From positions 124,001-188,000 of the forward strand of contig QEVL01000002.1 in the NCBI GenBank assembly GCA_003577305.1: 64,000 nt of DNA. The letters run 5' to 3'. A program made the translations under genes and the position numbers. The stretch comes from Burkholderiales bacterium. Lineage in GTDB: Bacteria; Pseudomonadota; Gammaproteobacteria; Burkholderiales; Burkholderiaceae_E. Below are positions 17,363 through 25,451 of the stretch, piece after piece; the first letter of the stretch is position 1, and each line of letters begins with the position of its first letter. The notes under the pieces are model-generated. The model was given only the letters and a program-made list of their open reading frames with translations. It was not told where the DNA came from and did not search any database.

Positions 17363-18154
17363 GTGAGCCTTCGACGTGAAGTGCGCGGCGACGTGCTGAT
17401 CCTGACGCTCGATCGCCCCGAAGCCCGTAACGCACTGAACGCCGAGCTGCGCGACGCCCTGCTGCAGGAGTGGCTGCGTTTTCGCGACGACGTCGGGCTG
17501 CGCGCCGCGGTGCTCACCGGCGCGGGCAGCGAGGCCTTCTGCGCCGGCGCCGACCTGAAGGAACTGGGCGCGTACTACCGCTCGATGACGCCGGTGCAGC
17601 GACGCGAACAGGTCGAGCGCGAGCCAGGGTTGGGCGCCATCACGCGCAACTTCGATCCGCGCAAGCCGACGATCGCCGCGATCAACGGCGCGTGCCTGGC
17701 CGGCGGACTGGAGATCGCGCTCGCGTGCGACATCCGCATTGCGTCCAGCACCGCATGCTTCGGTCTGCCCGAGGTCAGGCGCGGCATCCTGCCCGGCGCG
17801 GGCGGTACGCAGCGGCTGCCGCGCGCGCTGCCGCTGGGCGTGGCGCTGCAGATGATCCTCACCGGCGAGGCGATCGACGCCGACGCGGCGCTGCGCTGGG
17901 GGCTGGTGAGCCAGGTGGTGCCGCCCGAGGCGCTGCTCGACCGGGCGCTGCAGGTCGCGGCGGCGATCGCCGCGAACGGCCCGCTCGCGGTCCGCGCCGC
18001 GCGCGATGCGGTCTACCAGGGGCTCGCGCTGCCGCTCGGCGCCGCGCTGCGGCTGGAGCAGTTCCACGCCGAGCCGCTGCGCAGCAGCGCCGACGCCGCC
18101 GAGGGCGTGCGCGCGTTCATCGAGAAACGCCCCCCCCGCTTCACCGGAACCTGA
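17363..18154 (+). CDS. Enoyl-CoA hydratase (crotonase family, both catalytic Glu present)
   Basis: The enzyme hydrates a 2-enoyl-CoA to the 3-hydroxyacyl-CoA. GTG 17363 is preceded by GGGGAGGG, giving 263 residues, the normal length. The oxyanion-hole segments F-C-A-G-A-D-L and A-G-G-L-E-I-A-L-A-C-D are present. Glu117 and Glu137 (G-L-P-E-V-R-R-G) correspond to the two catalytic glutamates of rat mitochondrial hydratase, so true hydratase activity is expected. It lies 73 nt after the dehydrogenase that would supply its substrate. A run of eight C at 18130-18137 falls near the 3' end. Confidence 0.9.
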   Translation: MSLRREVRGDVLILTLDRPEARNALNAELRDALLQEWLRFRDDVGLRAAVLTGAGSEAFCAGADLKELGAYYRSMTPVQRREQVEREPGLGAITRNFDPRKPTIAAINGACLAGGLEIALACDIRIASSTACFGLPEVRRGILPGAGGTQRLPRALPLGVALQMILTGEAIDADAALRWGLVSQVVPPEALLDRALQVAAAIAANGPLAVRAARDAVYQGLALPLGAALRLEQFHAEPLRSSADAAEGVRAFIEKRPPRFTGT

Positions 18155-18168
18155 GAGGAGCACGCCGC

Positions 18169-19023
18169 ATGGCCAGACCGAAGATCGCGATCGACGCGTG
18201 GGCGACCTACATCTCGCCCGAAGGGGCGAAGAAGTGGCCGCCCGAGTTCCTGCACATCTTCCGCAAGTACAAGTGCCCGCCCAACATGTTCGAGGGCGGC
18301 ACGGTCGAGGCGATGCTGGCGGAGATGGACGCCGCCGGCGTCGACCGCATCGTGCTGTCGGCGTTCTTCTACGGCGGGCAGTGGGTGCTGAGCAACGAGG
18401 AGGTCGCCAAGATGGTGCGCGAGCGCCCCGACCGCTTCATCGGCGCCGGCACCGTCAACGTCATGCAAAAGCCGATGCAGGTGGTGCGCGAGGTCGACTA
18501 CCTGGTCAAGGATCTCGGGCTGCGCTGCCTGCGGCTCGAGCCGTACATGTACGGCGACGGCATGACCGGGCTGCCGCCGAACGACAAGCACTACTGGCCG
18601 GTGTACATGCGCTGCAGCGAGCTGGGTGCGGCGGTGGCGATCCAGGTCGGCCACACCGGCCCGCTGCTGCCGTCGGAGTGCGGGCGGCCGATCTACCTCG
18701 ACGAAGTCGCGCTCGCGTTTCCGGACTTGTCGATCCTCGGCTGCCACGTCGGTCAGCCGTGGCACGAGGAGATGATGGTGCTCGCGTGGAAGCACCCGAA
18801 TGTGTACCTGGAGACCTCGGCGCGCGGGCCGCGCCAGTGGCCCGCTTCGCTGGTCGACTTCGCCAAGGGCTGGGGCCAGGACAAGGTGATCTGGGCGACC
18901 GACTACCCGCTGCTCGGCTTCGACCGCACGCTGACCGAACTCGAGGCGCTCTGCGTCGACGACAAGGTCTACCGCAAGATCGTGCGCGACAACCTGCTGC
19001 GCGCGCTGAAGCTCGAGTTGTGA
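18169..19023 (+). CDS. Amidohydrolase-2 (COG2159-type) protein with a degenerate metal site
   Basis: This is a TIM-barrel protein of 284 residues of the ACMSD/amidohydrolase-2 group; GAGAGGAG precedes ATG 18169. The group normally has D-x-H-x-H after the first strand, but here it reads I-D-A-W-A-T (residues 8-13), so both His ligands are missing. A later His193 (G-C-H-V-G) and the Asp of W-A-T-D-Y-P are kept. Family members in CoA-thioester operons have been linked to beta-ketoacyl-CoA hydrolysis (CouO in actinobacterial p-hydroxycinnamate degradation). A similar role here is only a suggestion. Its stop overlaps the next start (GTGA). Confidence 0.8.
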   Translation: MARPKIAIDAWATYISPEGAKKWPPEFLHIFRKYKCPPNMFEGGTVEAMLAEMDAAGVDRIVLSAFFYGGQWVLSNEEVAKMVRERPDRFIGAGTVNVMQKPMQVVREVDYLVKDLGLRCLRLEPYMYGDGMTGLPPNDKHYWPVYMRCSELGAAVAIQVGHTGPLLPSECGRPIYLDEVALAFPDLSILGCHVGQPWHEEMMVLAWKHPNVYLETSARGPRQWPASLVDFAKGWGQDKVIWATDYPLLGFDRTLTELEALCVDDKVYRKIVRDNLLRALKLEL

Positions 19024-19460
19024 GCACGAAGCAGACGCTGCTCGATTCGATCGCCTACGTCGCGTGGCACGGGCAGCAGGTCGCCGCGTTGGCGCCGGAT
19101 CGGGTCGTCATCGCGCAGCCGGACCGACCGGATCTGCACAACTACGCCGGTACCACGCACGCCGGCGCGATCTACACGCTGGCCGAGACCGCGGCCGGCG
19201 TCGCCGCCGACCAGCTGGCCGCGCCGTGGGGTGGCTTCATCCTGCTCGCGGCGACGCAGGTGCGCTACACGCGCCGCGCGCAGGGTACGCTCACGGCCGA
19301 AGCGCGGCTGGCAGCGGCAACCGACGCCGCCGCGCTGCGTGACGAATTCGCCGCCAGCGGGCGCGGCGCGCTCGCCGTCGACGTGACGGTGCGCGACCCG
19401 CAGCGCGAGCCAGTGTTGGAAGGCCGCTTCGACTACGCAATCCGCAGGAGGAAGACATGA
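19020..19460 (+). CDS. Hotdog-fold thioesterase-like protein (PaaI/DUF4442 type)
   Basis: The protein has 146 residues starting at GTG 19020, overlapping the amidohydrolase stop by 4 nt. It has a single hotdog domain with N-Y-A-G-T-T-H-A-G-A-I-Y-T-L-A-E, the helix that lines the active site in PaaI-type thioesterases. The likely role is hydrolysis of an acyl-CoA intermediate, releasing CoA from dead-end thioesters. It overlaps the next crotonase by 4 nt (ATGA). The substrate is unknown. Confidence 0.8.
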   Translation: MSTKQTLLDSIAYVAWHGQQVAALAPDRVVIAQPDRPDLHNYAGTTHAGAIYTLAETAAGVAADQLAAPWGGFILLAATQVRYTRRAQGTLTAEARLAAATDAAALRDEFAASGRGALAVDVTVRDPQREPVLEGRFDYAIRRRKT

Positions 19461-20239
19461 CCACCCCTACGCTGCTTGCCGAGCGCCGCGGCGCGGTGCT
19501 GCGCCTGACGCTGAACCGACCCGACAAGCTGAACGCGATCGACGTCGTGCTGCTGGACGCACTGACCGAGGCGCTGGAGCGCGCCGAGCGTGACGCCGAG
19601 GTGCGCGCGATCGTGCTCGCCGGCGCCGGCTCGTCGTTCTGCGCCGGTGCCGACATCGGCCAGATGATCGAGCGCACGCCCGACGACTGGGAGCGCACCG
19701 TCGACCACTACCTCGACCCGATTCGCGCGATCGCGCGCATGGGCAAGCCGGTGATCGCGCGGCTGCACGGCAACGTGTTCGGCGGCGGGCTCGGGCTTGC
19801 GATCGCCTGCGACTTCCGCGTGGCCGCGCAGTCGGCACGCATGTGCGCGCCGTTCGTGAAGCTCGCGCTGGCCGGCTGCGACATGTCGGCCGGCTACTTC
19901 CTGCCGCGGCTGATCGGCCTAGGGCGCGCGACCGACATGATGATGACCGCGCGCGTGGTCGACGCGACCGAGGCGCAGGCGATCGGGCTGGTCAGCCAGA
20001 CCGTGGCCGACGACCAGCTCGACGCCGCGGTGGATGCGCTGGCCGACAAGCTCGCCGCCTTTGCGCCGCGCACGACCGCGTTCACCAAGGGTGCGATCCG
20101 GCGCTCGCTGGACCGCGACATGGACGGCGAGTTCGACTACGAGATCTTCGCGCAGGTGCAGTGCCTGCAGAGCGCCGACCACCGCGAGGGCGTCGCCGCG
20201 TTCCGCGAGCGCCGCGCACCGGTGTTTCGCGGCGTCTGA
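19457..20239 (+). CDS. Crotonase-family protein without hydratase glutamates
   Basis: The protein has 260 residues. The crotonase fold is clear: F-C-A-G-A-D-I and F-G-G-G-L-G-L-A-I-A-C-D form the oxyanion hole. Aligned with the other crotonase of this operon, the two catalytic Glu positions are Gly113 and Phe133, so ordinary enoyl-CoA hydration is not expected. The L-P-R-L-I-G-L-G-R-A motif follows. Possible roles within the superfamily are delta-isomerase, C-C hydrolase or lyase. The ATG start overlaps the thioesterase stop. Confidence 0.85.
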   Translation: MTTPTLLAERRGAVLRLTLNRPDKLNAIDVVLLDALTEALERAERDAEVRAIVLAGAGSSFCAGADIGQMIERTPDDWERTVDHYLDPIRAIARMGKPVIARLHGNVFGGGLGLAIACDFRVAAQSARMCAPFVKLALAGCDMSAGYFLPRLIGLGRATDMMMTARVVDATEAQAIGLVSQTVADDQLDAAVDALADKLAAFAPRTTAFTKGAIRRSLDRDMDGEFDYEIFAQVQCLQSADHREGVAAFRERRAPVFRGV

Positions 20240-20275
20240 ACCCGTGCACGTTGCCGCCGCAGACGAGGGACGAAG

Positions 20276-21421
20276 ATGGTGACCGACGACGGCCTGAGCG
20301 AGGAGGAGGTCGCGTTCCGCGACAGCGTGCGCAGCTTCGTCGCGAGGCGCATCGCGCCGAACGCGACGCGCTGGGACCTGGAGGAACGCTACCCGCGCGA
20401 GCTGTTCCAGGAGGCGGCCGCGCTCGGCTGGCTCGGGGTCGGCTTTCCAGAGGAGGTCGGCGGCAGCGGCGGCGGCGCGACCCTGTTTGCGTTGTTGTGC
20501 GCGGAGCTGACGCGCGGCTCGGCCGCGATCGCGCTCGGGCTGTACGTGCACACCGCGCTCGCCGCGTCGGCGATCCTGCACCTGGGCACGCCCGAGCAGC
20601 AGCGGCGCTGGCTGCCCGATGCGCTGGCGGGCCGGCGCATCGGCTGCTGGGGCTACGCGGAAGCCGGCGCCGGCGCCGACATCAGCCGCGTCGCCACGCG
20701 CGCGCGGCGCGACGGCGAGCACTACGTGCTCGACGGCGCGAAGCTCTACATCACCAACTCGCCGTTCGCGGACTTCATGGTGATCGTCGCGCAGACCACG
20801 CCCGGGCGCGGGTTGAAGGGCATGTCGCTGTTCGTCGTCGACCGCGCCACTGCGGGCGTGCGCGTGAGCGCGCCGTTCAAGAAGCTCGGCATGGGCGCGT
20901 CCGAGATGGCGGAGATCGTGTTCGACGGCGCGCGCGTGCCGGCCGAGAACCGGCTCGGGGCGGAGGACTTCGGCTTCATTGAGGCGCTCAAGGTGCTCTC
21001 GCTCGGGCGCGTCGCGTCGGCCGCGCAGGGCGTCGGGCTCGGGCAGGCGGCGATCGACGAGGCGCTGCGCTACTGTGGCAACCGGATGCAGGGCGACGCG
21101 CCGATCACGCAGCACCAGTTCGTGCGCTTCACGCTCGCCGACATGGTCACGCGCATCGAGGCCGCGTGGCGACTGACGCTGCGCGCGGCGCGGCTGATCG
21201 ACGCCGGCAGCGATTACGATTGCGCCGCGTCGATGGCCAAGCTGTTCGCGACAGAGGCCTGCACCCACGTCTGCGAGCGCGCGCTGCACCTGTGCGGCGC
21301 GCAGGGGCACATGCGCGAGAGCGCGGCGCAGCGCTTCTACCGCGACTGCAAGGTGTTCGAGATCGGCGAGGGTACGAGCGAGATCCAGCGCGAGACCATC
21401 TTCAGACACTTGGCAAGGTAG
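20276..21421 (+). CDS. Acyl-CoA dehydrogenase, canonical active site
   Basis: The protein has 381 residues starting at ATG 20276 behind G-A-G-G-G. The FAD-binding G-Y-A-E-A-G-A-G-A-D and L-Y-I-T-N-S segments are present. The late catalytic base is Glu365 in I-G-E-G-T-S-E-I-Q, as in medium- and short-chain dehydrogenases. The operon thus carries one dehydrogenase of each active-site type, suggesting two dehydrogenation steps on chemically different intermediates. It lies 14 nt before the tetR gene. Confidence 0.93.
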   Translation: MVTDDGLSEEEVAFRDSVRSFVARRIAPNATRWDLEERYPRELFQEAAALGWLGVGFPEEVGGSGGGATLFALLCAELTRGSAAIALGLYVHTALAASAILHLGTPEQQRRWLPDALAGRRIGCWGYAEAGAGADISRVATRARRDGEHYVLDGAKLYITNSPFADFMVIVAQTTPGRGLKGMSLFVVDRATAGVRVSAPFKKLGMGASEMAEIVFDGARVPAENRLGAEDFGFIEALKVLSLGRVASAAQGVGLGQAAIDEALRYCGNRMQGDAPITQHQFVRFTLADMVTRIEAAWRLTLRAARLIDAGSDYDCAASMAKLFATEACTHVCERALHLCGAQGHMRESAAQRFYRDCKVFEIGEGTSEIQRETIFRHLAR

Positions 21422-21435
21422 AAAGAGCAAACGGC

Positions 21436-22146
21436 ATGGGCGTGACCGAACGACGCAAACGCGAGCGCGAGGCGCGGCGCGGCGAGATCCTCGACGCCGC
21501 GCGCGACGTGCTGCTCAGCAACGGTCTGCGCGGCACCACCACGAAGGAGATCGCCGAGCGCTGCGAGCTGTCTGAGGCGACGCTGTTCTTCTACTTCCGC
21601 AACAAGGACGAGATCCTGCTGTCGCTGATCTTCGAGAGCATCGACTTCTGGGCGCAGGGGCTCGACGCGCTGGCCGCGCGGGCGCTGCCGCCGGCCGAGC
21701 TGCTCGACGCGATCTGGGCCTTCCACGAGGAGGTCTACCGCGAGCACCCCGACTACTTCGTGATTTCGTTCTACCTCGCGCAGCCGCAGGTACTCGACAA
21801 CGTGTCGGCCGAGGTCAAGGACGACATCGCGCGCCGCTCGGGCGAGAACTTCCGCCGCCTGCGCGAGTTGCTCGGCCGCGTCGACCCGTCGACCCCGGGC
21901 GCGATCCTGGCCGAGCTGTTGTGGTCACTGTTCCTTGGGCTCACGGTCGCCGAGGCTTCGCGCGCAAACCTCGGCTACGGCCGCCCGGGCGAGCACGTCA
22001 AGACGCGCGCCCAGGTCTACACGGTCGTGCGCCGTGCGTTCGGGTTCGCGCCAGCGAAAGCTGCCGGCGGCGCAAGCCGTACGGGGCCGCGCAGCGGCGC
22101 ACGCACGCCGACCGCGCGCAAGGTCAGGGAGGCGAAAGCGCCATGA
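21436..22146 (+). CDS. TetR/AcrR-family transcriptional regulator
   Basis: The protein has 236 residues. A basic N-terminal arm leads into the TetR_N helix-turn-helix (about residues 36-55, T-T-K-E-I-A-E-R-C...A-T-L-F-F-Y-F-R-N-K). The remaining all-helical part is the ligand pocket and dimer face. The C-terminus has an unusual extended Ala/Arg/Lys-rich tail of about 40 residues. It is the penultimate gene of the degradation operon, and its stop overlaps the alcohol dehydrogenase start. It likely represses the island until an acyl-CoA appears. The candidate sites are 705-724 and 16089-16108. Confidence 0.9.
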   Translation: MGVTERRKREREARRGEILDAARDVLLSNGLRGTTTKEIAERCELSEATLFFYFRNKDEILLSLIFESIDFWAQGLDALAARALPPAELLDAIWAFHEEVYREHPDYFVISFYLAQPQVLDNVSAEVKDDIARRSGENFRRLRELLGRVDPSTPGAILAELLWSLFLGLTVAEASRANLGYGRPGEHVKTRAQVYTVVRRAFGFAPAKAAGGASRTGPRSGARTPTARKVREAKAP

Positions 22147-23198
22147 TCCCCACCACCATGCGGGCGGTGCGGCTGTACCGGCCGGGCGAGCCGCTCGTAA
22201 TCGAGACCATTGCGGTGCCGCAGCCGGGGCCGGGGCAGCTGCTGCTCGAGGTCGCCGCGTGCGGCTTGTGCGGCACCGACATCCACCTGGCGGTCGACGG
22301 CGACATTCCGGTCGCGCGCACCCCGATCACGCTCGGCCACGAGGCCGCGGGCACGATCGTGCAGCTGGGCGACGGCGTCAGCGGCTTCGCGCCCGGGCAG
22401 CGCGTCGCGCTCTTTCCGTCGCCGATCTGCGGCCAGTGCCGCTTCTGCCGGACCGGGCGCGAGTCGCTGTGCGAGGCGACCCAGGCCTACGGCATGGGAA
22501 GCGACGGCGGCCTCGCGCGCTACATGGTCGCGCCCGCAGTCGGCGCCGTCGCGATTCCCGAGACGGTCGATTTCGCGGCTGCGGCGATCATTACCGACGG
22601 CGTGTCCACGCCGCTTCACGCGCTGCGCTCGCGCGGCGCGCTGCGCGCCGGCGAGGCGGTTGCGGTGGTCGGCTGCGGCGGGCTGGGCGCACACGCTATC
22701 CTGCTCGCGCGGATGATGGGCGCGGGCTTCATCGCGGCGATCGACACGCAACCGCTGGCGCGCGCACGCGCGCTCGCCTTCGGCGCCGACCTCGCGCTCG
22801 ACCCGGTCGAGCAGCCGAATCCGGGCCGCGCGATCCGCGCTGAGCTCGGCCGCGGCGTCGACCTGGCGCTGGAGTTCGTCGGCCGCCCCGAGACGGTCGA
22901 GACGACGCTGCGCTGTCTCGATACCGGCGGACGCGCGGTGCTGGTCGGCGTCGGCCCGGGCCGCCCGTCGCTGCCGTCACTGCTCGCCTTCGTCGGGCGC
23001 GAGCAGGCGGTGATTGGCTCCTTCGGCATGGACAAGCGCGACATCGCCGACCTCCTACAGCTGGTCGCACGCGGCCGGCTCGATCTCTCGCGTTCGGTGA
23101 CGCGCCGCTTTGCGTTGTCCGAAACGAACGAGGCACTCGCGCTGCTCGCGAAGAAGGACACCGGCGTCGTGCGCTTCGTCGTCGAGCCGGGGCGCTGA
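22143..23198 (+). CDS. Zinc-dependent alcohol dehydrogenase (MDR family)
   Basis: The protein has 351 residues. The catalytic zinc ligands are Cys43 (C-G-T-D) and His66-Glu67 (G-H-E-A-A-G). The structural zinc lobe has Cys96, Cys99, Cys102 and Cys110. A Rossmann G-C-G-G-L-G segment binds NAD(P). The reaction is oxidation of a primary or secondary alcohol, or reduction of the carbonyl. ATG 22143 overlaps the tetR stop (ATGA). It closes the catabolic island; what follows is non-coding, decayed sequence. Confidence 0.92.
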   Translation: MIPTTMRAVRLYRPGEPLVIETIAVPQPGPGQLLLEVAACGLCGTDIHLAVDGDIPVARTPITLGHEAAGTIVQLGDGVSGFAPGQRVALFPSPICGQCRFCRTGRESLCEATQAYGMGSDGGLARYMVAPAVGAVAIPETVDFAAAAIITDGVSTPLHALRSRGALRAGEAVAVVGCGGLGAHAILLARMMGAGFIAAIDTQPLARARALAFGADLALDPVEQPNPGRAIRAELGRGVDLALEFVGRPETVETTLRCLDTGGRAVLVGVGPGRPSLPSLLAFVGREQAVIGSFGMDKRDIADLLQLVARGRLDLSRSVTRRFALSETNEALALLAKKDTGVVRFVVEPGR

Positions 23199-23235
23199 AG
23201 CGCGAACAGCGGCAGACTCATCGAAGCGCGGGCTC

Positions 23236-23385
23236 GCCATATTCGACGCGCACGCCGGCGCGATCGCGGCGCGCTTCGGCAAGCGGTTCGTGCGCTGCTG
23301 GCGCTTCCACCTCGCCTTCTGCGCGCCAGGCTTCGACACGGGCACGACAGATGTGGGCCAGTACACGTTCGCGCGTCAACTCGAC
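23236..23385 (+). pseudogene. C-terminal remnant of a cyclopropane-synthase-like SAM methyltransferase
   Basis: The plus-strand frame here has no start of its own. It reads like the last 50 residues of a CFA-synthase family protein: F-G-K-R-F-V-R-C-W-R-F-H-L-A-F-C, then G-F, then T-D-V-G-Q-Y-T-F-A-R. The family ends with the pattern F-x-R-M-W-x-Y-L-x-C-E-x-x-F-x-x-x-x-x-x-x-Q. No upstream domain is present because the alcohol dehydrogenase ends 38 nt before. The rest of the 23199-23585 gap shows no gene I can support. Confidence 0.6.
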
Positions 23386-23585
23386 GGAACGCGTGCGTGG
23401 GCGCGGACACGGAGGTCCTCGGTCGAATCGCCTCGGGGCCTCCGCCAGCCTTGAGACGCTCTCGCGGCCCGCGGGTAGCACCCCGCCGCCGCGGGCTATC
23501 GCCGAACCGCACTACCCGGCGAGGGGGCTGGTCACGGGAGCCTCCGGTGACTCCGAGAAGCCGCCAGGAGCGCCGCTCACAGGTC

Positions 23586-24692
23586 TTACACGTTGCCGCC
23601 GCAGCAGTGACTCGCATCGACCGCCGCGGCGATGCCCTCAACGCCACGTCGGATCTGTCGCTCGTTCAGCGAGGAGAAACCGAGCAAGATCGTGCGCTCC
23701 GAATACGCGCAGCCTCCGAAGTCGCAGACCGCGCCGGACCGCAACGTGTAGATGCCGACGTCGCGCTCGGCGGCCATGGTCTGCAGTACGGGCGCCCGCG
23801 GCAGGTCCTGCGGTAGATGCCAGGCGATGTGCATGCCGCACTCGGCGCCGGACACCTTGGTCTCGCCGAAGTGCCGGCGAAGACACTCCATCAAGTGTTC
23901 CCGGCGCTCGGCGTAGCTCTGCCGGATGCGTCGCAGGTGATTGGTGTAGCCCCCAGTGGCGATGAACGATGACAGCACCGCCTGCTCGAGCCAGGGCCGA
24001 CCATTGTCGAGCAGCGTCTTGACCGCGCGCGCCGGTCCCGCGAGGTGTCTGGGCACAACGAGATACCCGAGGCGAAGCCCGGGGCCGAGCGACTTCGAGA
24101 AAGTCCCGATGTAGATCACGCAATCGTGGCTGTCGAGACCCATCAGCGCGGCGACTGGCGAATCCCGATAACGGAAATCGCTGTCGTAGTCGTCCTCCAC
24201 GACATAGGTTCCGGTGCGCCATGCCCAGTCCAGCAGGCGCAGGCGACGCTCCAGCGTGAGCGTGTAGCCCATCGGGTACTGGTGTGAAGGCGTGATGTAG
24301 AGGAGCGCCGCACCCTCCTTCGGCAGATCGTCCACCGATAGGCCGCAGTCGTCGACGCGGACCGGGACGAGTCGCGTGTGGTAGCTCTCGTAGAGATACG
24401 CCGCGCCCTGGTAGGCGGGATTCTCGATCGCCACGGTGTCGCCTTCGCGCAGGAGCAGGCGAGCTGTCAGGTTGAGCCCTTCCTGGCAGCCGGCGACCAT
24501 GATGACTTGCTCGGGCTCGATCTTGATCCCTCGCGTCGGACCCAAGCGATCGGCGATCGCCCGACGCAGTTCGACGAGTCCTGCCGGGTCGCGATATTCC
24601 GTCAGCCGCGCGCCAGCAGTGACCAGGGTGCGGTTGAGGAGGCGGCGCCACGCCTTGAGCGGGAAAGAGTGCGGATCGAGACGGCCGAGCCA
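23586..24692 (-). pseudogene. MocR-type aminotransferase-like regulator lacking its GntR DNA-binding domain
   Basis: MocR/PdxR regulators join an N-terminal GntR winged helix to an aminotransferase-I fold that binds PLP. Here the aminotransferase part is complete, from G-R-L-D-P-H-S-F-P-L-K-A-W near 24683 to the stop at 23586. It includes E-Y-R-D-P-A-G, V-V-E-D-D-Y-D-S-D-F and the PLP-lysine region T-F-S-K-S-L-G-P-G. Upstream, in the same open frame to 25037, the sequence is unrelated to GntR domains and lacks a helix-turn-helix. The gene therefore looks truncated by a rearrangement at about 24690. A headless but translated PLP protein cannot be excluded. Confidence 0.75.
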
Positions 24693-24743
24693 GAGTGCGA
24701 GCAGACCTTCGAGTTGATCATCCTGATCTGGAACGCACACGCG

Positions 24744-25106
24744 ATGTCGCGCTTCTGGGGCCAGTCTCAACATCTGGCCGCTCTCGAAGACACGATTCGG
24801 AATGCGGTCGCCGAAGGTGTCCTGCCGATCGACGCACTCGACGCGTTCGAGGCGCTCAACGCGCGGCGTCAGCACTCGCCGTTCGCGGGCGACCCCCGTG
24901 CCGTCGGGCACTGGGAGCTGCGCGAAACGGCGGCCGGGAAGTGGAACCTGCACTGCGATGCGCGCATGCCGCCGACGTGGTGTGCCGCACCTCGCATCGT
25001 GACGGCGCGACGCGATCTCGAAACTCGAAATCCACATCCGCGAACTCTATGTCGAATCGACGACATCGAGCGCAACGGGGATTCCCGGACAATTACCCAG
25101 GAATGA
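24744..25106 (+). CDS. Unrecognised reading frame abutting the truncated MocR gene
   Basis: The frame gives 120 residues from ATG 24744; an in-frame TTG at 24714 would add I-I-L-I-W-N-A-H-A. Its composition looks protein-like: L-A-A-L-E-D-T-I-R-N-A-V-A-E-G-V-L, then F-E-A-L-N-A-R-R, then G-H-W-E-L-R-E-T. The antisense frame, which should encode the MocR DNA-binding domain, does not look like one. I do not recognise the family. It could be a gene fragment brought next to the MocR remnant, or an accidental frame. No ribosome site is evident. Between 25107 and 25128 there is only the intergenic end of the SHOCT gene. Confidence 0.35.
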   Translation: MSRFWGQSQHLAALEDTIRNAVAEGVLPIDALDAFEALNARRQHSPFAGDPRAVGHWELRETAAGKWNLHCDARMPPTWCAAPRIVTARRDLETRNPHPRTLCRIDDIERNGDSRTITQE

Positions 25107-25128
25107 GTCGTGGGTTCGGAGCAGGAGC

Positions 25129-25383
25129 TCACCCCTGCAGGTCGCGTCGCTTCTCCTCGAACTCCGCCTTGTCGATCTCGCCGCGCGCGTAGCGCTTCTT
25201 CAGGATGTCGAGCGCGGTTTCGGGCGGTGCGGACGGCGGCGTCACGCTGGCGCCGCCGCCGCGTCCGAGCAGGCGCAGCAGCAGCACGATCCCGAGAATG
25301 ACGAACACCCACCAGAGCAGGCCGTGGACCATGCCGACGCCCCAGGTCCAGCCCCAACTCCAGCCGTCCATTCCATGCCACAT
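25129..25383 (-). CDS. Small SHOCT-domain membrane protein
   Basis: The protein has 84 residues. A Trp/Gly/Met-rich N-terminus (W-H-G-M-D-G-W-S-W-G-W) leads into one transmembrane helix at about residues 22-41. A C-terminal SHOCT motif follows (A-L-D-I-L-K-K-R-Y-A-R-G-E-I-D-K-A-E-F-E), typical of short oligomerising proteins. GAGGAGG precedes ATG 25383 at good spacing. The next gene upstream on the same strand is a Spy-like periplasmic protein, and such pairs are often found near metal-resistance functions. No function is known. Confidence 0.85.
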   Translation of the reverse strand: MWHGMDGWSWGWTWGVGMVHGLLWWVFVILGIVLLLRLLGRGGGASVTPPSAPPETALDILKKRYARGEIDKAEFEEKRRDLQG

Positions 25384-25451
25384 CTGCGGGCCTCCTCGGG
25401 TCGAATGCCCTGCGTACGCCGGTCAGCCGGGGGCTGGCCGCTCGGCACCGT

